64,000 nucleotides of DNA from Anaerostipes sp. MSJ-23 (GCF_018918155.1 NZ_JAHLPY010000007.1:29965-93964); one strand, 5' to 3'; positions 42,128 to 51,131 are shown, counted from the first letter of the stretch. Program-made: numbers and translations. The notes: generated from the letters alone by a model not told the origin.

Positions 42128-43180
42128 TTAAAAATTTGAACTTTTACCGAACTTTTTATAATAAATCTTTTCCATCCATTTTTCTATTCGATATAAAATC
42201 GCAGCACAAATCAACATAAATCCAACTAAAAATACAAGCACTGCAATTTCATTTCGATCCGATATCCTACTGGCAAAACTCTCCATAAAAAATAAGATAA
42301 TCATATGATGAATCAAATAAATAGGATAAGACCTATGATTCACCCAATGAATGCAAGAAGGAACATCTCTTTTTAAAAAGCAACTGGAAATTCCCATAAT
42401 CAAACAATATAAATTCATACTCAATAAAAGAACCTGTAAATCACAATTAAACTCTATTGGCAAAGGAACAAACAACGCCAAAAAAATCAGTGCCGCATTG
42501 ATGCACAAAATCCACTTTCTTTTACAAACCTCTTGTTCCAAAACAACCAAATACATTCCAATCCAAAAAGCAAAAATATCATACCCAATCCACTCTCGAT
42601 CCGGCAGATACCAAAACGGAACCTGATCGTTCACGACGCAAAGAACAAATAAAACAATCGTAAATAAATTTCTCGCCTTTGAGCAAAAAATCCTGCGCAA
42701 AATCGGAAAAATCAAATAGATTATAATCAATGCCCCTAAAAACCACTCACCAATGATGTAATAATTTCTAATGGTCGTATCGAAATATCCATCCATGCCA
42801 AGCAAGGTAAAAAGAAACTTCCACGCATGCCCACGAAACAAAAACCCATCGTTCTTCCATGCAAGCAATAAATATAAGGGAACCCAGCAAAGATAAAACA
42901 TTGGATAAATTTTATGCCATCTCTTCTTATAATATTGTCCCAACTTGAAACCATTCTCTGATGATAACAACAAACCAGACCCTGAAATCATAAAAAAAAG
43001 CGCCACACCAACACGGCCAAACCTGCCATTTGCATAATCATAAAACAGACAAAAAGCATCCGATTTATAAAAAATAAGTGCGCAGCTAAAATGATAAAAA
43101 ATAATCATAAATGTACTAATAAATCTTATGTAACTAATATAATTTTTCCTGGTCTTCATTTCCTTCTCTTTTCCATACAA
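42128..43180 (-). CDS. Acyltransferase_3-family membrane O-acyltransferase
   Basis: The 350-residue protein has about ten spans. It starts with ISYIRFISTFMIIFYHFSCA (the conserved R..A..H region of OafA/NodX-type acyltransferases, His in YHF) and FFMISGSGLLLS. It probably acetylates a surface glycan. The first ATG has GGAA eight bases upstream; an ATG seven codons later is also possible. It sits beside the VanZ gene. Confidence 0.88.
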   Translation of the reverse strand: MYGKEKEMKTRKNYISYIRFISTFMIIFYHFSCALIFYKSDAFCLFYDYANGRFGRVGVALFFMISGSGLLLSSENGFKLGQYYKKRWHKIYPMFYLCWVPLYLLLAWKNDGFLFRGHAWKFLFTLLGMDGYFDTTIRNYYIIGEWFLGALIIIYLIFPILRRIFCSKARNLFTIVLFVLCVVNDQVPFWYLPDREWIGYDIFAFWIGMYLVVLEQEVCKRKWILCINAALIFLALFVPLPIEFNCDLQVLLLSMNLYCLIMGISSCFLKRDVPSCIHWVNHRSYPIYLIHHMIILFFMESFASRISDRNEIAVLVFLVGFMLICAAILYRIEKWMEKIYYKKFGKSSNF

Positions 43181-43255
43181 TCATTCCATTCCAAACCTCT
43201 TATAACAATTGCCCTTTATTGTACCATTATTTTCATAAAAACACAAAGAAATACA

Positions 43256-43285
43256 TTGACAATCAAACAATTTTGTTATTATATT
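43256..43285 (+). promoter_or_regulatory. Promoter of the Ser/Asn-rich surface protein gene
   Basis: A consensus TTGACA is followed 18 bases later by TATATT. The transcript would have a leader of about 80 bases with AGGAGG before the ATG. Confidence 0.7.
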
Positions 43286-43373
43286 AATATTAAATAAGAT
43301 AGGAAGAAGGATTAACCTATTTTAATTGATTTATCTTATTCAATTTCAATGGCTTTTATTCAGGAGGAATTTT

Positions 43374-44003
43374 ATGAAAAAAATGGTTTTCATCTTATTG
43401 CTGGCTATCGGAATGGTTTCCATGTATTGCAAACCAGATACCGCTTATGCTTATACCGACCAGCAAAAACAACAAGCAAGAGAATGGCTTTCTTCTCACG
43501 GATATTCACCAGACAAATCTGGAGCACAGAAAGCATACAGTGACTATCAAAAAGGAAAAATCGATAAATCCGGACAATCCAAATCATCCTCCGGATCAAG
43601 CAGCAGCAAAAGCAATCGTTCATCCGGAAGCTCAAAAAACACCAGCAGTTCAAGCTCCAAATCATCTTCCGGATCAAACAGCAGCAAAAACTCAAGCGGC
43701 AGCTCCCAGAATAGTACAACTGCTACAAGCAAAAATAATACAAGCACAAAGGACAATACAACAAACGAAAATAATCAAAATGGCTCAACGAACAACACAA
43801 GTTCGCAAAGCAGCAAAAACTCAAAAGATAACAACAGTGACTCCAAAAACAATACAACAACGACAGAAAACACAAAACAGGCAGACAACCAAAACAAAAA
43901 AGAAGAAACAAAAACATCTAGTTTTTCCTTCCTTCCAATTGTCATCGGTGTTGTCGGAGTCATCGTCATCGTTGCCGGAATCTTTATGATCCGCAAAAGA
44001 TAA
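43374..44003 (+). CDS. Secreted Ser/Asn/Thr-rich surface protein with C-terminal anchor
   Basis: The protein of about 209 residues starts with a signal peptide (MKKMVFILLLAIGMVSMYCK) and a short globular part (QQKQQAREWLSSHGYSPDKS). A ~120-residue tract of Ser, Asn, Thr, Lys and Gln follows, then a C-terminal membrane span ending FMIRKR. It is probably extracellular and membrane-tethered, possibly spanning the wall. AGGAGGAATTTT precedes the ATG. No enzymatic domain is seen. Confidence 0.85.
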   Translation: MKKMVFILLLAIGMVSMYCKPDTAYAYTDQQKQQAREWLSSHGYSPDKSGAQKAYSDYQKGKIDKSGQSKSSSGSSSSKSNRSSGSSKNTSSSSSKSSSGSNSSKNSSGSSQNSTTATSKNNTSTKDNTTNENNQNGSTNNTSSQSSKNSKDNNSDSKNNTTTTENTKQADNQNKKEETKTSSFSFLPIVIGVVGVIVIVAGIFMIRKR

Positions 44004-44069
44004 CGACACTTTCAATCATTAAATATTTATGATTGATTCTTCTTCCTCTTTTGAGCTTTTCAGCAAAAT

Positions 44070-44111
44070 GATACCCTCGTTTTCCATCACAAAGAAAACG
44101 GGGGTATTTAT
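44070..44111 (-). terminator. Terminator between convergent genes
   Basis: ATACCC(C/T)CGTTTTC pairs with GAAAACG(A/G)GGGTAT around a 9-base loop. It overlaps the stop of the XRE gene and may serve both directions. Confidence 0.7.
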
Positions 44112-44779
44112 TATCGTAAAATCAACAATTTCTTCAAAATAATTTCTGCATACTGATTTAAGTAGATTAATTCCTCTGGCGTAACCTGCTCCTTGATTCC
44201 AAGATAAAAATCTGAAACCCATCCTATCTTAGATAATTGCTTGGGTCCTATGACTTTTTGCTTCCCACTTTCTTCTATACAAAGAGAAGATCTGTTTTTC
44301 ATAAATACTTGAATCTTTCTTTCACCCATAAGTACTTCTAAATATTTCTTTGGATATGCCTTGTCATTTTCTAACAAAAAAAGAGAAATTTCCAAATTTC
44401 TCTTTTTCCTTCTTTCCTCTAAAATTTGATATAACAAATCCATGTATTGTTCCATGCTAAAAAATTGCTGATCTAAATGTCCGTGAAACAACGCATCCCA
44501 AAATTGCTGCGCTGTTATCTCCTCATCCAATTTTGGAAAATACTCTAAAATCTCTGCTTTCTTATCCTCAAAATAGGAATCAAACTTCGCCTGTCGAAAA
44601 TATACCTCCAATAATGGATAATACTCACCGCCAATCTTTCTTTCACCACTTTTCCATCTGCTAAGCAATGACTCAGAAGCACCAAGACTCTTAATCATTT
44701 CTTTCTGTGAAATCTTTGCTTCCTTCTTTAAAATCTGAATGTAGAGCAAAGAAATCTCCTGTATCATATCATTGTACAT
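44111..44779 (-). CDS. XRE-type HTH protein
   Basis: The 222-residue protein has an N-terminal helix-turn-helix (KISQKEMIKSLGASESLLSR, WKSGERKIGG). A long helical region without a recognised domain follows (EEITAQQFWDALFHGHLDQQ..., KAYPKKYLEVLMGERKIQVF). It is probably a regulator with an unknown sensor part. It lies between the surface protein gene and the broken HxsB-like gene. Targets are unknown. Confidence 0.8.
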   Translation of the reverse strand: MYNDMIQEISLLYIQILKKEAKISQKEMIKSLGASESLLSRWKSGERKIGGEYYPLLEVYFRQAKFDSYFEDKKAEILEYFPKLDEEITAQQFWDALFHGHLDQQFFSMEQYMDLLYQILEERRKKRNLEISLFLLENDKAYPKKYLEVLMGERKIQVFMKNRSSLCIEESGKQKVIGPKQLSKIGWVSDFYLGIKEQVTPEELIYLNQYAEIILKKLLILR

Positions 44780-44882
44780 AAAAATACCCCCTTTCTCTTA
44801 TAAGTAAAAAAGAAACGAAAAGGGGTAATTGATTTTCTATTCTTGTTCCAATTTAATTAAATTCATCTTTATCATATTCCTT

Positions 44883-45950
44883 TTAAATCCACATTTCAAA
44901 AATACTTTTTGCATCTGGATCGTTACATAAAAATTCAAACAACACATCTAACATTCCCTGATAAACTTTGCATTGATAGGAATGAACCTCTCTGTCATAA
45001 ATACTTTGATTGGATGCATAAAAAATAACAGGGCAAACTCCACAATACGGCTGATAAACACAGTCACAGCATCCTGGCAGTCCTTCCAGCACTGATGCCT
45101 GACATGTTACCTTACATACTCTATTTTCCATCAAACGATCATAGATACCCATATTTACATTTCCAAGACAAAACATGGGATCTCTATATGTATTTATGAT
45201 TTTTTCCGGAGGTTTTAAACTTCTCTTTGTCGTTGTCTCAACGGCATTTGTCCGAATCCCTCTTTGTTTCATTTTCCGTATATTACTACTAACAAAACGA
45301 AACGTTCCTTCCCCTGTAATTTGAGGCCGGTTCCCATCATAAATCTTCTGATCTCCATCCAGAGATGTTGATACAGAAATAGGATACTTTTCAAAAAAAT
45401 CGAGCATTTCCTCTTGCAGCAATAACGTATTAGTTACAAGAGAATATGTAATCACTTTATCATTCTTTTTTTCTTGACTATATTCTACAATAAATTTTAT
45501 TATTTCAAAATTCAACAAAGGCTCTCCGCCCTGAAATTCAAATGTTAAATATTGATTTGGCGATTGCAAAGCAATATCCACTGCCTTTTTTGCAGTTTCT
45601 CGATCCATCTTTCCTTTCTTTTCCTTCGCAGAATCCTGTGCCTGACAATATACACAACACATATTACAAGCATTCGTCAAAACAAAAATATGCAAACTTG
45701 TTGCTGAAAATAAATATTGCTTATGATCCCGGTATGAATTTAAAACCTGCTCAATAAAAACATCATCTTTCACATCATAAATAAAAAATTTCTCTTGTAG
45801 TTGAACCTGTACATCTCTTGAAAGTTTCTCATACTGCTTATTTATTAAATATTTAAAATCTTCTTTCCCAAGAAATATATATTTTCCAAACTCATTTGTC
45901 AGTAAATACTAATCCTTCCATTGTTTAAAGTTAAAATAATTATTTTTCAT
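44883..45950 (-). pseudogene. HxsB-like radical SAM/SPASM maturase, broken
   Basis: The frame starts at 45950 (MKNNYFNFKQWKD) with AGGAT before the ATG, hits an in-frame TAG at codon 14 (45909-45911), then continues YLLTNEFGKYIFLG. The radical SAM cluster (CNMCCVYC) and SPASM-type Cys region (PGCCDCVYQPYCGVCP) are intact. About 100 residues between TTKRSLKPPEKIINTY and FCLGNV, present in full-length relatives, are missing. No HxsA, C or D gene is nearby. His-Xaa-Ser maturase family membership is from recall of the family. Confidence 0.75.
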
Positions 45951-46251
45951 ACTTATCCTATCGATATTACTTTTGAATTGCTTCGTGGAATAAAAATCCA
46001 CCACATATATCTTTATTTGGCATTATATGCATTCTGGCATATAACAAATTTTATAATCTGTAATACTTTCCACTACAATGCCCAATAACCATACTCAATG
46101 GAACAAAGTGGAAATTTATAAAGCTGCACATTCTAAATCTTTTTATATCATTTTTTATTTTATCATGAAAATATGGGACAAAAATTGACAATCCAGCTCG
46201 TAAATTTCCAATTTTCAACCATTTGCACTTTTTTATTCATTCTTTTTGAAT
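45951..46251. other. Intergenic region with no clear gene
   Basis: The 300 bases upstream of the broken maturase are AT-rich. A short minus-strand frame ends ICGGFLFHEAIQK just before the maturase start and could be a remnant of a companion gene, but it has no clear start. I see no strong promoter. Confidence 0.3.
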
Positions 46252-46282
46252 AAAAAAACTGAGATTGTTTATACAATCTCAG
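46252..46282 (-). terminator. Terminator after the acetyltransferase gene
   Basis: CTGAGATTGT pairs perfectly with ACAATCTCAG around a 4-base loop and seven T follow on the minus strand. Confidence 0.9.
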
Positions 46283-46314
46283 CAATCCATCGTTCAAATC
46301 TTATAAAAAATTTT

Positions 46315-46893
46315 TTACCGAATATATGGTATATATTCTTTTGTCGCTTCCTTTTTTTCTATGACTACCGCAGGATTTCCGATGACAATGGAATCATCCG
46401 GTATATTTCTATTCACATAGGCATTCGGTGCGATCAAAACATTATTCCCAACTCTAATTTTCCCAACAATTGTTGCATTAGAACCAATCCAGACACAATC
46501 ACCAATCTTTGGAACACCCTTTCTTTTCCCTCTGGCTTCCATTCCAATGGTGACACCATTTCTCAAGTTTACATATTTCCCTATTTTTGCATTACAATTA
46601 ACAATAATATTATTTCCATGACTTAGAGAAAATCCTCTTTTAATATTTTTAAAGTTTATCTCTGTGCATCGCTTCACTGCCATCTTGTGCCTAATCAACC
46701 GAAAAAAAGATCTTACAATAAAACTTTTGCTCTCAATCGACATTCTTCCGATAAACACATACCTTAAATCCCTATCTTTTAAAATACGTTTGGCACCTTT
46801 TCCTTTTTCCCATTCTTCCCCATATCTTGCATAATAATCTTCTTGAAATACTTTATTCACAAATTTCTCTCCTGTATAAAACCTTGCTTCCAT
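46315..46893 (-). CDS. Serine acetyltransferase-like hexapeptide-repeat protein
   Basis: The 192-residue protein ends in a left-handed beta-helix of hexapeptide repeats (IGKYVNLRNGVTIGM, IGDCVWIGSNATIVGKI, VLIAPNAYVNRNIPDD). This layout suits CysE-like or polysaccharide O-acetyltransferases. Its N-terminal region differs from true CysE, and no cysteine gene is nearby, so a surface-glycan acetyltransferase is equally likely. The start is the ATG about 25 bases after GAGGA, which is far, so the start is uncertain. Confidence 0.8.
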   Translation of the reverse strand: MEARFYTGEKFVNKVFQEDYYARYGEEWEKGKGAKRILKDRDLRYVFIGRMSIESKSFIVRSFFRLIRHKMAVKRCTEINFKNIKRGFSLSHGNNIIVNCNAKIGKYVNLRNGVTIGMEARGKRKGVPKIGDCVWIGSNATIVGKIRVGNNVLIAPNAYVNRNIPDDSIVIGNPAVVIEKKEATKEYIPYIR

Positions 46894-47045
46894 TCATAAA
46901 ATGGAAAAACTTTTTTCCTCACAAGGTACTATAACACAGAATCATCTTCATGGTCTATTACACAGAGAATGAATATAACGAGAAAAATATTCATCAACAA
47001 AATGCATATGTACAATATTTTCTTGAATTAAATACTGTAAAATAA

Positions 47046-47075
47046 AAAAAGAAGCCAGGTTTCTCTGACTCCTCC
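47046..47075 (-). terminator. Terminator after the small membrane protein gene
   Basis: On the minus strand AGTCAG-AGAAAC-CTGGCT forms a short stem (one G-U pair), followed by TTCTTTTTTT. Confidence 0.65.
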
Positions 47076-47090
47076 ATTTATACATTTCAT

Positions 47091-47276
47091 TTATGCGTTG
47101 ATTTTTTTAGTGTAAGTTTCTTTCTGTTCTAATACCCATAAATCTTTATAATTTAATTTTAAGCTAATCACAATGATCAAACTCATCACTAAAATAGCAC
47201 CAATTGTTCCTAAAACATGGTTTCCGTTTTCAGCTAAGTAATTCATAACATTTTGTAAATCAATTAACATATTCAT
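47091..47276 (-). CDS. Small single-span membrane protein
   Basis: The 61-residue peptide has a polar amphipathic N-terminus (MNMLIDLQNVMNYLAENGNH), one hydrophobic span (VLGTIGAILVMSLIIVISL) and a charged tail. GAGGG lies at good spacing before the ATG and a terminator follows 15 bases after the stop, so it looks like a real monocistronic gene. It resembles no family I recognise; a holin-like, toxin-like or regulatory membrane peptide is possible. Confidence 0.7.
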   Translation of the reverse strand: MNMLIDLQNVMNYLAENGNHVLGTIGAILVMSLIIVISLKLNYKDLWVLEQKETYTKKINA

Positions 47277-47645
47277 TTGTATTTCCCTCTATCTCTTTAA
47301 TAATGTATTATGTATTATGTATTTTATGTCCTATATTCTAACAGATTATTTATACTTAATCAATACATAATGATATTTTCAATAAAATGACGACTCAATC
47401 TATATTTTTCTTATTTTAATAAGCAAAATTTTTAGTAATTAACATTTCCTAAGAGTTTCTTTTTGTGCAATTTGTAGTACCAATTTTGAAAACAGCGTTT
47501 TTTCTTTGCAATTCTATGACATTTTAACTGTTACCGTTTTTGCTGTTGCTTTATTGTTTGTTGATTTCTTTTTGATTTTTATACAATTTTTTAAAAATAA
47601 CTGGAATCTTTGGAAATAATGTACATCGTCATTTAGAAATTATGA

Positions 47646-47830
47646 TATAATTCCAGTAGGTAAAAGAGATATTAGTGTCCATGCAGATACCTGCTTTCTG
47701 TTGCCAGATTAAGGCATCTTGCGACAACAGAATAATTATCATAGCATAGGATACAAAGAAAAGATAACAGCCTATGTCTCGTTTTATCAACCGCTGTGAT
47801 GAGATCTGCCTGTATCAGTTTGCCATATCA
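47646..47830. ncRNA. Possible structured RNA in a gene-free stretch
   Basis: The region 47277-47831 has no convincing gene. From a TATAAT at 47646 on the plus strand, the next ~180 bases contain nested complementary pairs: GCAGAT with ATCTGC (outer), TTCTGTTG with CAACAGAA, and CATAGG with CCTATG. This suits a three-way junction RNA. No good -35 is seen. A short minus-strand frame also crosses it, so the assignment is open. Confidence 0.3.
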
Positions 47831-47831
47831 T

Positions 47832-47978
47832 CTAAAATAATAATAAATAAATCCAAATACCAATATTCTGCTGCTTCAAAAGGGACTGAATAAGTCTGGC
47901 TCTGTGATGTAATTCATATAAGTTTGTTTCTGAAATAAGGGGTGGTCTTGTTCCAACGATCGACATATCCCCTCCTTA
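47832..47978 (-). pseudogene. Remnant of a bacterial sugar transferase (WcaJ/EpsL type)
   Basis: About 28 codons read GGDMSIVGTRPPLISETNLY, then ELHHRARL. This matches the conserved core of undecaprenyl-phosphate sugar-phosphotransferases just before the KPGITG motif. The frame upstream is closed by a TAA, and homology stops after RARL, with unrelated codons to a stop at 47832. It marks a lost exopolysaccharide gene at the edge of the accessory region. Confidence 0.7.
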
Positions 47979-48059
47979 TGTCAACTCAGGAACAACTTTT
48001 TTTCAAAAATTTCTCATAAAGCACAGTATTATCAACTTACCCTCAAAATAAGCATAAAA

Positions 48060-48099
48060 AAAGAACCCCTGATTTCTCAGAAGTCCCAAATTCTTCGAT
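48060..48099 (-). terminator. Terminator after the recombinase module
   Basis: AAGAA...CTGAGAAATCAG...TTCTT forms an interrupted stem with a GAAA loop, followed by seven T on the minus strand. Confidence 0.6.
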
Positions 48100-48106
48100 T
48101 CTATGT

Positions 48107-48481
48107 CTACTCTATTTCTCCAAATTGCACTATCCTAGCCTGATTCAAATTAAATTCCACCAGATTATATTCTGGATAATGCGTTCCTGCTATTCGATAC
48201 GTGTCATTTTCATTCCACTCACAAACTCTCCAGATTATCCTCAGCATTTGAATACTGCAAATTTTAAAATCCCAGTCTTTAGGATTATATTTAGGCACAC
48301 GAAAACACTCCGCTTCTTTTCGGCTGACAGACTGAACTGCTAAAGTTCTTTTCTTCGGGTTAAATAAGAAGCGAATATACCTCAGATCACCCAATTCTTT
48401 TATCGTTGATCGAAATATTCGTATTATTCCTTTTTTTTGGCACAGAGATACCCCTGTGATATTTACTGTGGTTTTCGGCAT
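48107..48481 (-). CDS. Recombinase-associated protein, paralogous domain (short)
   Basis: The 124-residue protein starts MPKTTVNITGVSLCQKKG after GGAGG; an upstream ATG 14 codons earlier is less likely. Its pattern (RIFRSTIKELGDLRYIRFLF, RVCEWNENDTYRIAG, NLVEFNLNQA) follows that of the recombinase C-terminus (FNTACLKKFEDVEYVEILFN, LMDWNNECKYRFRG, ILLFDLEE). I infer a shared domain. It is the last gene of the module. The function is unknown; a recombination accessory or directionality factor is possible. Confidence 0.65.
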   Translation of the reverse strand: MPKTTVNITGVSLCQKKGIIRIFRSTIKELGDLRYIRFLFNPKKRTLAVQSVSRKEAECFRVPKYNPKDWDFKICSIQMLRIIWRVCEWNENDTYRIAGTHYPEYNLVEFNLNQARIVQFGEIE

Positions 48482-48519
48482 CTGCACTCCTCCCTTCCAA
48501 ATGAGCGCACTTTCTCCTA

Positions 48520-49251
48520 TCACCTTGTTGCTGAAAATTCTATATAGCCGTCTGTTAAATTAGTTTCCAGTGCCTTTTTATGTTCTTCTACTGATAAGCC
48601 AAAAGAATCCTTCCAATCTTTAGGATAAAATGGTATTCTATTCAACTTTCTCGCTACTTTTGCTGCTATCTCTTCCTGATTCTGCTCCGGTGTCTGATCT
48701 GTTTCTGCAGTAACTAATTCTTCCTTTTTCTCCACTGAATCTGGATTCGTTTTTTTCTTTCTTTTTGTATCCATGAATATCTCTGTTTCCAGCAAATCAA
48801 AAATATACATAGTTTCATCTTCATGTATTATTTTATGCCCCAAAATCTTATATCGGCAGTCTGTATTCCATCCCATCATGTCATACATCATTGCTGAAAA
48901 TAATTTATTTGACATTTTTCTACTTTTTCTCTTATCAGGTTTTTCAATACACCATCTCAAAACATCTTTGTCGTTTTCTTCGCATTTCCGCACTACCATT
49001 CGCTTATTATCCTGGTTAACAAGGTTAACAAGAATCTGTATGTAAACTGCATCCTCTAAACCGGCAATGCAGGCAGTATTAAATGTCACACTATCTCTTC
49101 GGATTACAACGGCTGGCTCCCGTAAATGTGCAAAAAGTTCCCTTCTTACAACCTGGTAACCATCATAACTAAAATCCTGTGCCAGTTCCAGTGCCTTCTG
49201 ATCTATGTTTTCTGTATTCTCAATAGTCTGATTTATCATCATTTCACTCAT
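48520..49251 (-). CDS. Recombinase-associated protein, paralogous domain (long)
   Basis: The 243-residue protein begins MSEMMINQTIENTENIDQKA; its ATG overlaps the recombinase stop (ATGA), and a GAGGTG lies upstream. Residues ~30-150 (YQVVRRELFAHLREPAVVIR, TFNTACIAGLEDAVYIQILV, MGWNTDCRYKILG) closely track the recombinase C-terminal domain (YEIVRAQFFSTRLNPAMTIS, TFNTACLKKFEDVEYVEILF, MDWNNECKYRFRG). A Glu/Lys linker and a C-terminal region follow (FYPKDWKDSFGLSVEE) that also resembles the recombinase tail (LFPKQWQNHFGDSPEE). Confidence 0.75.
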   Translation of the reverse strand: MSEMMINQTIENTENIDQKALELAQDFSYDGYQVVRRELFAHLREPAVVIRRDSVTFNTACIAGLEDAVYIQILVNLVNQDNKRMVVRKCEENDKDVLRWCIEKPDKRKSRKMSNKLFSAMMYDMMGWNTDCRYKILGHKIIHEDETMYIFDLLETEIFMDTKRKKKTNPDSVEKKEELVTAETDQTPEQNQEEIAAKVARKLNRIPFYPKDWKDSFGLSVEEHKKALETNLTDGYIEFSATR

Positions 49252-51131
49252 ACTGCACACCTCATCTTTTCTATCATGTTCTGTGCTTCTTCATTCAGCT
49301 TATCCAATAAATTTTCTGATATAGGTTCCAAACCTTCTACTATTTTAGCTGGACGCAGCACATCCCAATTTCCACAATACTTAACTCTATGTAAAAGAAC
49401 AACCTCTTCCGGGCTATCGCCAAAATGATTCTGCCACTGCTTCGGGAAAAGTGTTCTGACAATCTTCTTTGTTTTATTTTCAAATGTTTCTACGGTATTC
49501 TCTTTCGTTTCAGTCGTATTTGTATCAGGTAAATCCTCTTGAATTATCTCATGTTTAATCACTTCTGGTTCTTCCAGGTCAAACAATAATATCTGTTCGT
49601 TATCTTCCTTTGAATATTGACCTCTAAAACGATATTTACACTCATTATTCCAATCCATTAATTCAAATAGTGGCTCTGAAAATCCCCGGCAGCTTTTAGG
49701 CAGGACTGCCCATTTACCATTTCGTATCGTTCCCCATTTTACGGCATTGATGTTATCCTTATCGCATGGTCTTACAGCGATACATCTTTCTATTGAATTA
49801 AAAAGAATTTCTACATATTCCACATCTTCAAATTTCTTCAAACAGGCAGTATTAAAGGTAATACGTCCTTCTGAGATTGTCATGGCTGGATTCAACCTTG
49901 TAGAAAAGAACTGTGCCCGAACAATCTCGTATCCAGATAAATCAAATCCTCCGTCTTTCTTTTCTTCTTTTGATTCTTCAATATCTTGTATACTATTCTG
50001 ATCAGAATACACGCTCTGACTTGCTTTTTTATAATCTTCTACTGTAAATCCTGTCCAAGACCGATTAACCGACACAAAACCTTTTAACGCTCCACCATCT
50101 ACTACCTTGAGATTAGGAAATGGAAAGCCTTTTTTCGCATACTTTGTTACTGTCAACATCTTCTGTGCCGCATTATAAATATCCCTGTCAACAATAGCCT
50201 CATGGTGATCTGTTTGTCGGTACTGGTTCCGATCATGACGATTCTTTTTTGATTTATGATCAAGATAATTAGGTGTAAATGTCTTTCTGGAAAGTACATC
50301 TCCACAATACCTCTCATTTCTCAATAAACTTCCCACAGTACCACTTGACCATTTGGTATTTCCAAGTTTCGTTTTCCGCTTTAATTGCATCAGTATTTCT
50401 GCTATTTCCGCAGTTGGAAAACCGTTAAGAAACAAATAGTAGCATAAACGCACTGTTTCTGCTTCTTCTTTATTAATTACCAGATTACCATCTTCGTCTA
50501 CATCATATCCCAATAATTTTGGTGTAAGAAATATCCCTCTTGAAAAACGCTGCTCTATGGAAATATTCATAATCTCACTTTTCGTATGAGACTCTTCCTG
50601 TGCGGCTGCCGAAAGAACTGCCAGCATCATTTCACTGGTATTATCAAAAGTATAAATATGTTCCGTTTCAAAGAATACACCTACTCTCGGAACCATATTT
50701 GCCAGTTCACGAGCCTTAGCGATACAATCTACAATATTTCTTGCAAATCTGGAAACACTTTTCGTAACAATCAGATCTATTTTACCGGCTTTGCAGTCCT
50801 CTATCATTCGGTTAAACTCATCCCTGTGCTGTAAGGATGTTCCGGAAATTCCTTCGTCTGCATAAATTCCAACCAGTTTCCATCCCTGATGTTCCTTTAT
50901 CATATCCTCATAATGATTTTTCTGCAGTTCATAAGAAGATGTCTGGTTCACATCGTCTGTAGACACACGACAATACGCACATACCCGTTTCTCCGTTGTA
51001 TCTTCAAATAATTTTTCTTTTGGTTTTGCCGGAATAAATTCCAATTCGCTTCGATCAACACCTTTATATCTTTCACGAATCCTATTCTTCTGTTCTTCCC
51101 GGCTATTTATTTCTTTTTCATATCCGTTCAC
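49248..51131 (-). CDS. Large serine recombinase with extra C-terminal domain
   Basis: The 627-residue protein has an N-terminal resolvase domain (CAYCRVSTDDVNQTSSYELQ with the nucleophilic Ser; VTKSVSRFARN) and a recombinase DNA-binding domain with zinc-ribbon-type region (RNERYCGDVLSRKTFTPNYL). A C-terminal part (about 390-627) is not part of standard transposon integrases and is shared with the two genes downstream. It should integrate and excise the surrounding mobile element. It overlaps the ATPase gene upstream by 14 bases. Confidence 0.92.
   Translation of the reverse strand: MNGYEKEINSREEQKNRIRERYKGVDRSELEFIPAKPKEKLFEDTTEKRVCAYCRVSTDDVNQTSSYELQKNHYEDMIKEHQGWKLVGIYADEGISGTSLQHRDEFNRMIEDCKAGKIDLIVTKSVSRFARNIVDCIAKARELANMVPRVGVFFETEHIYTFDNTSEMMLAVLSAAAQEESHTKSEIMNISIEQRFSRGIFLTPKLLGYDVDEDGNLVINKEEAETVRLCYYLFLNGFPTAEIAEILMQLKRKTKLGNTKWSSGTVGSLLRNERYCGDVLSRKTFTPNYLDHKSKKNRHDRNQYRQTDHHEAIVDRDIYNAAQKMLTVTKYAKKGFPFPNLKVVDGGALKGFVSVNRSWTGFTVEDYKKASQSVYSDQNSIQDIEESKEEKKDGGFDLSGYEIVRAQFFSTRLNPAMTISEGRITFNTACLKKFEDVEYVEILFNSIERCIAVRPCDKDNINAVKWGTIRNGKWAVLPKSCRGFSEPLFELMDWNNECKYRFRGQYSKEDNEQILLFDLEEPEVIKHEIIQEDLPDTNTTETKENTVETFENKTKKIVRTLFPKQWQNHFGDSPEEVVLLHRVKYCGNWDVLRPAKIVEGLEPISENLLDKLNEEAQNMIEKMRCAV

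Noticed and set aside
43447..43989. A 180-codon Gln/Lys/Thr-rich frame overlapping the Ser/Asn-rich surface protein gene
   Set aside because: It is the +1 shadow of a low-complexity gene. The other frame has the signal peptide, AGGAGG and promoter.
47641..47827. A minus-strand frame of about 60 codons in the gene-free stretch
   Set aside because: It starts only at TTG, has no ribosome binding site, and reads through base-paired segments. No family resemblance.
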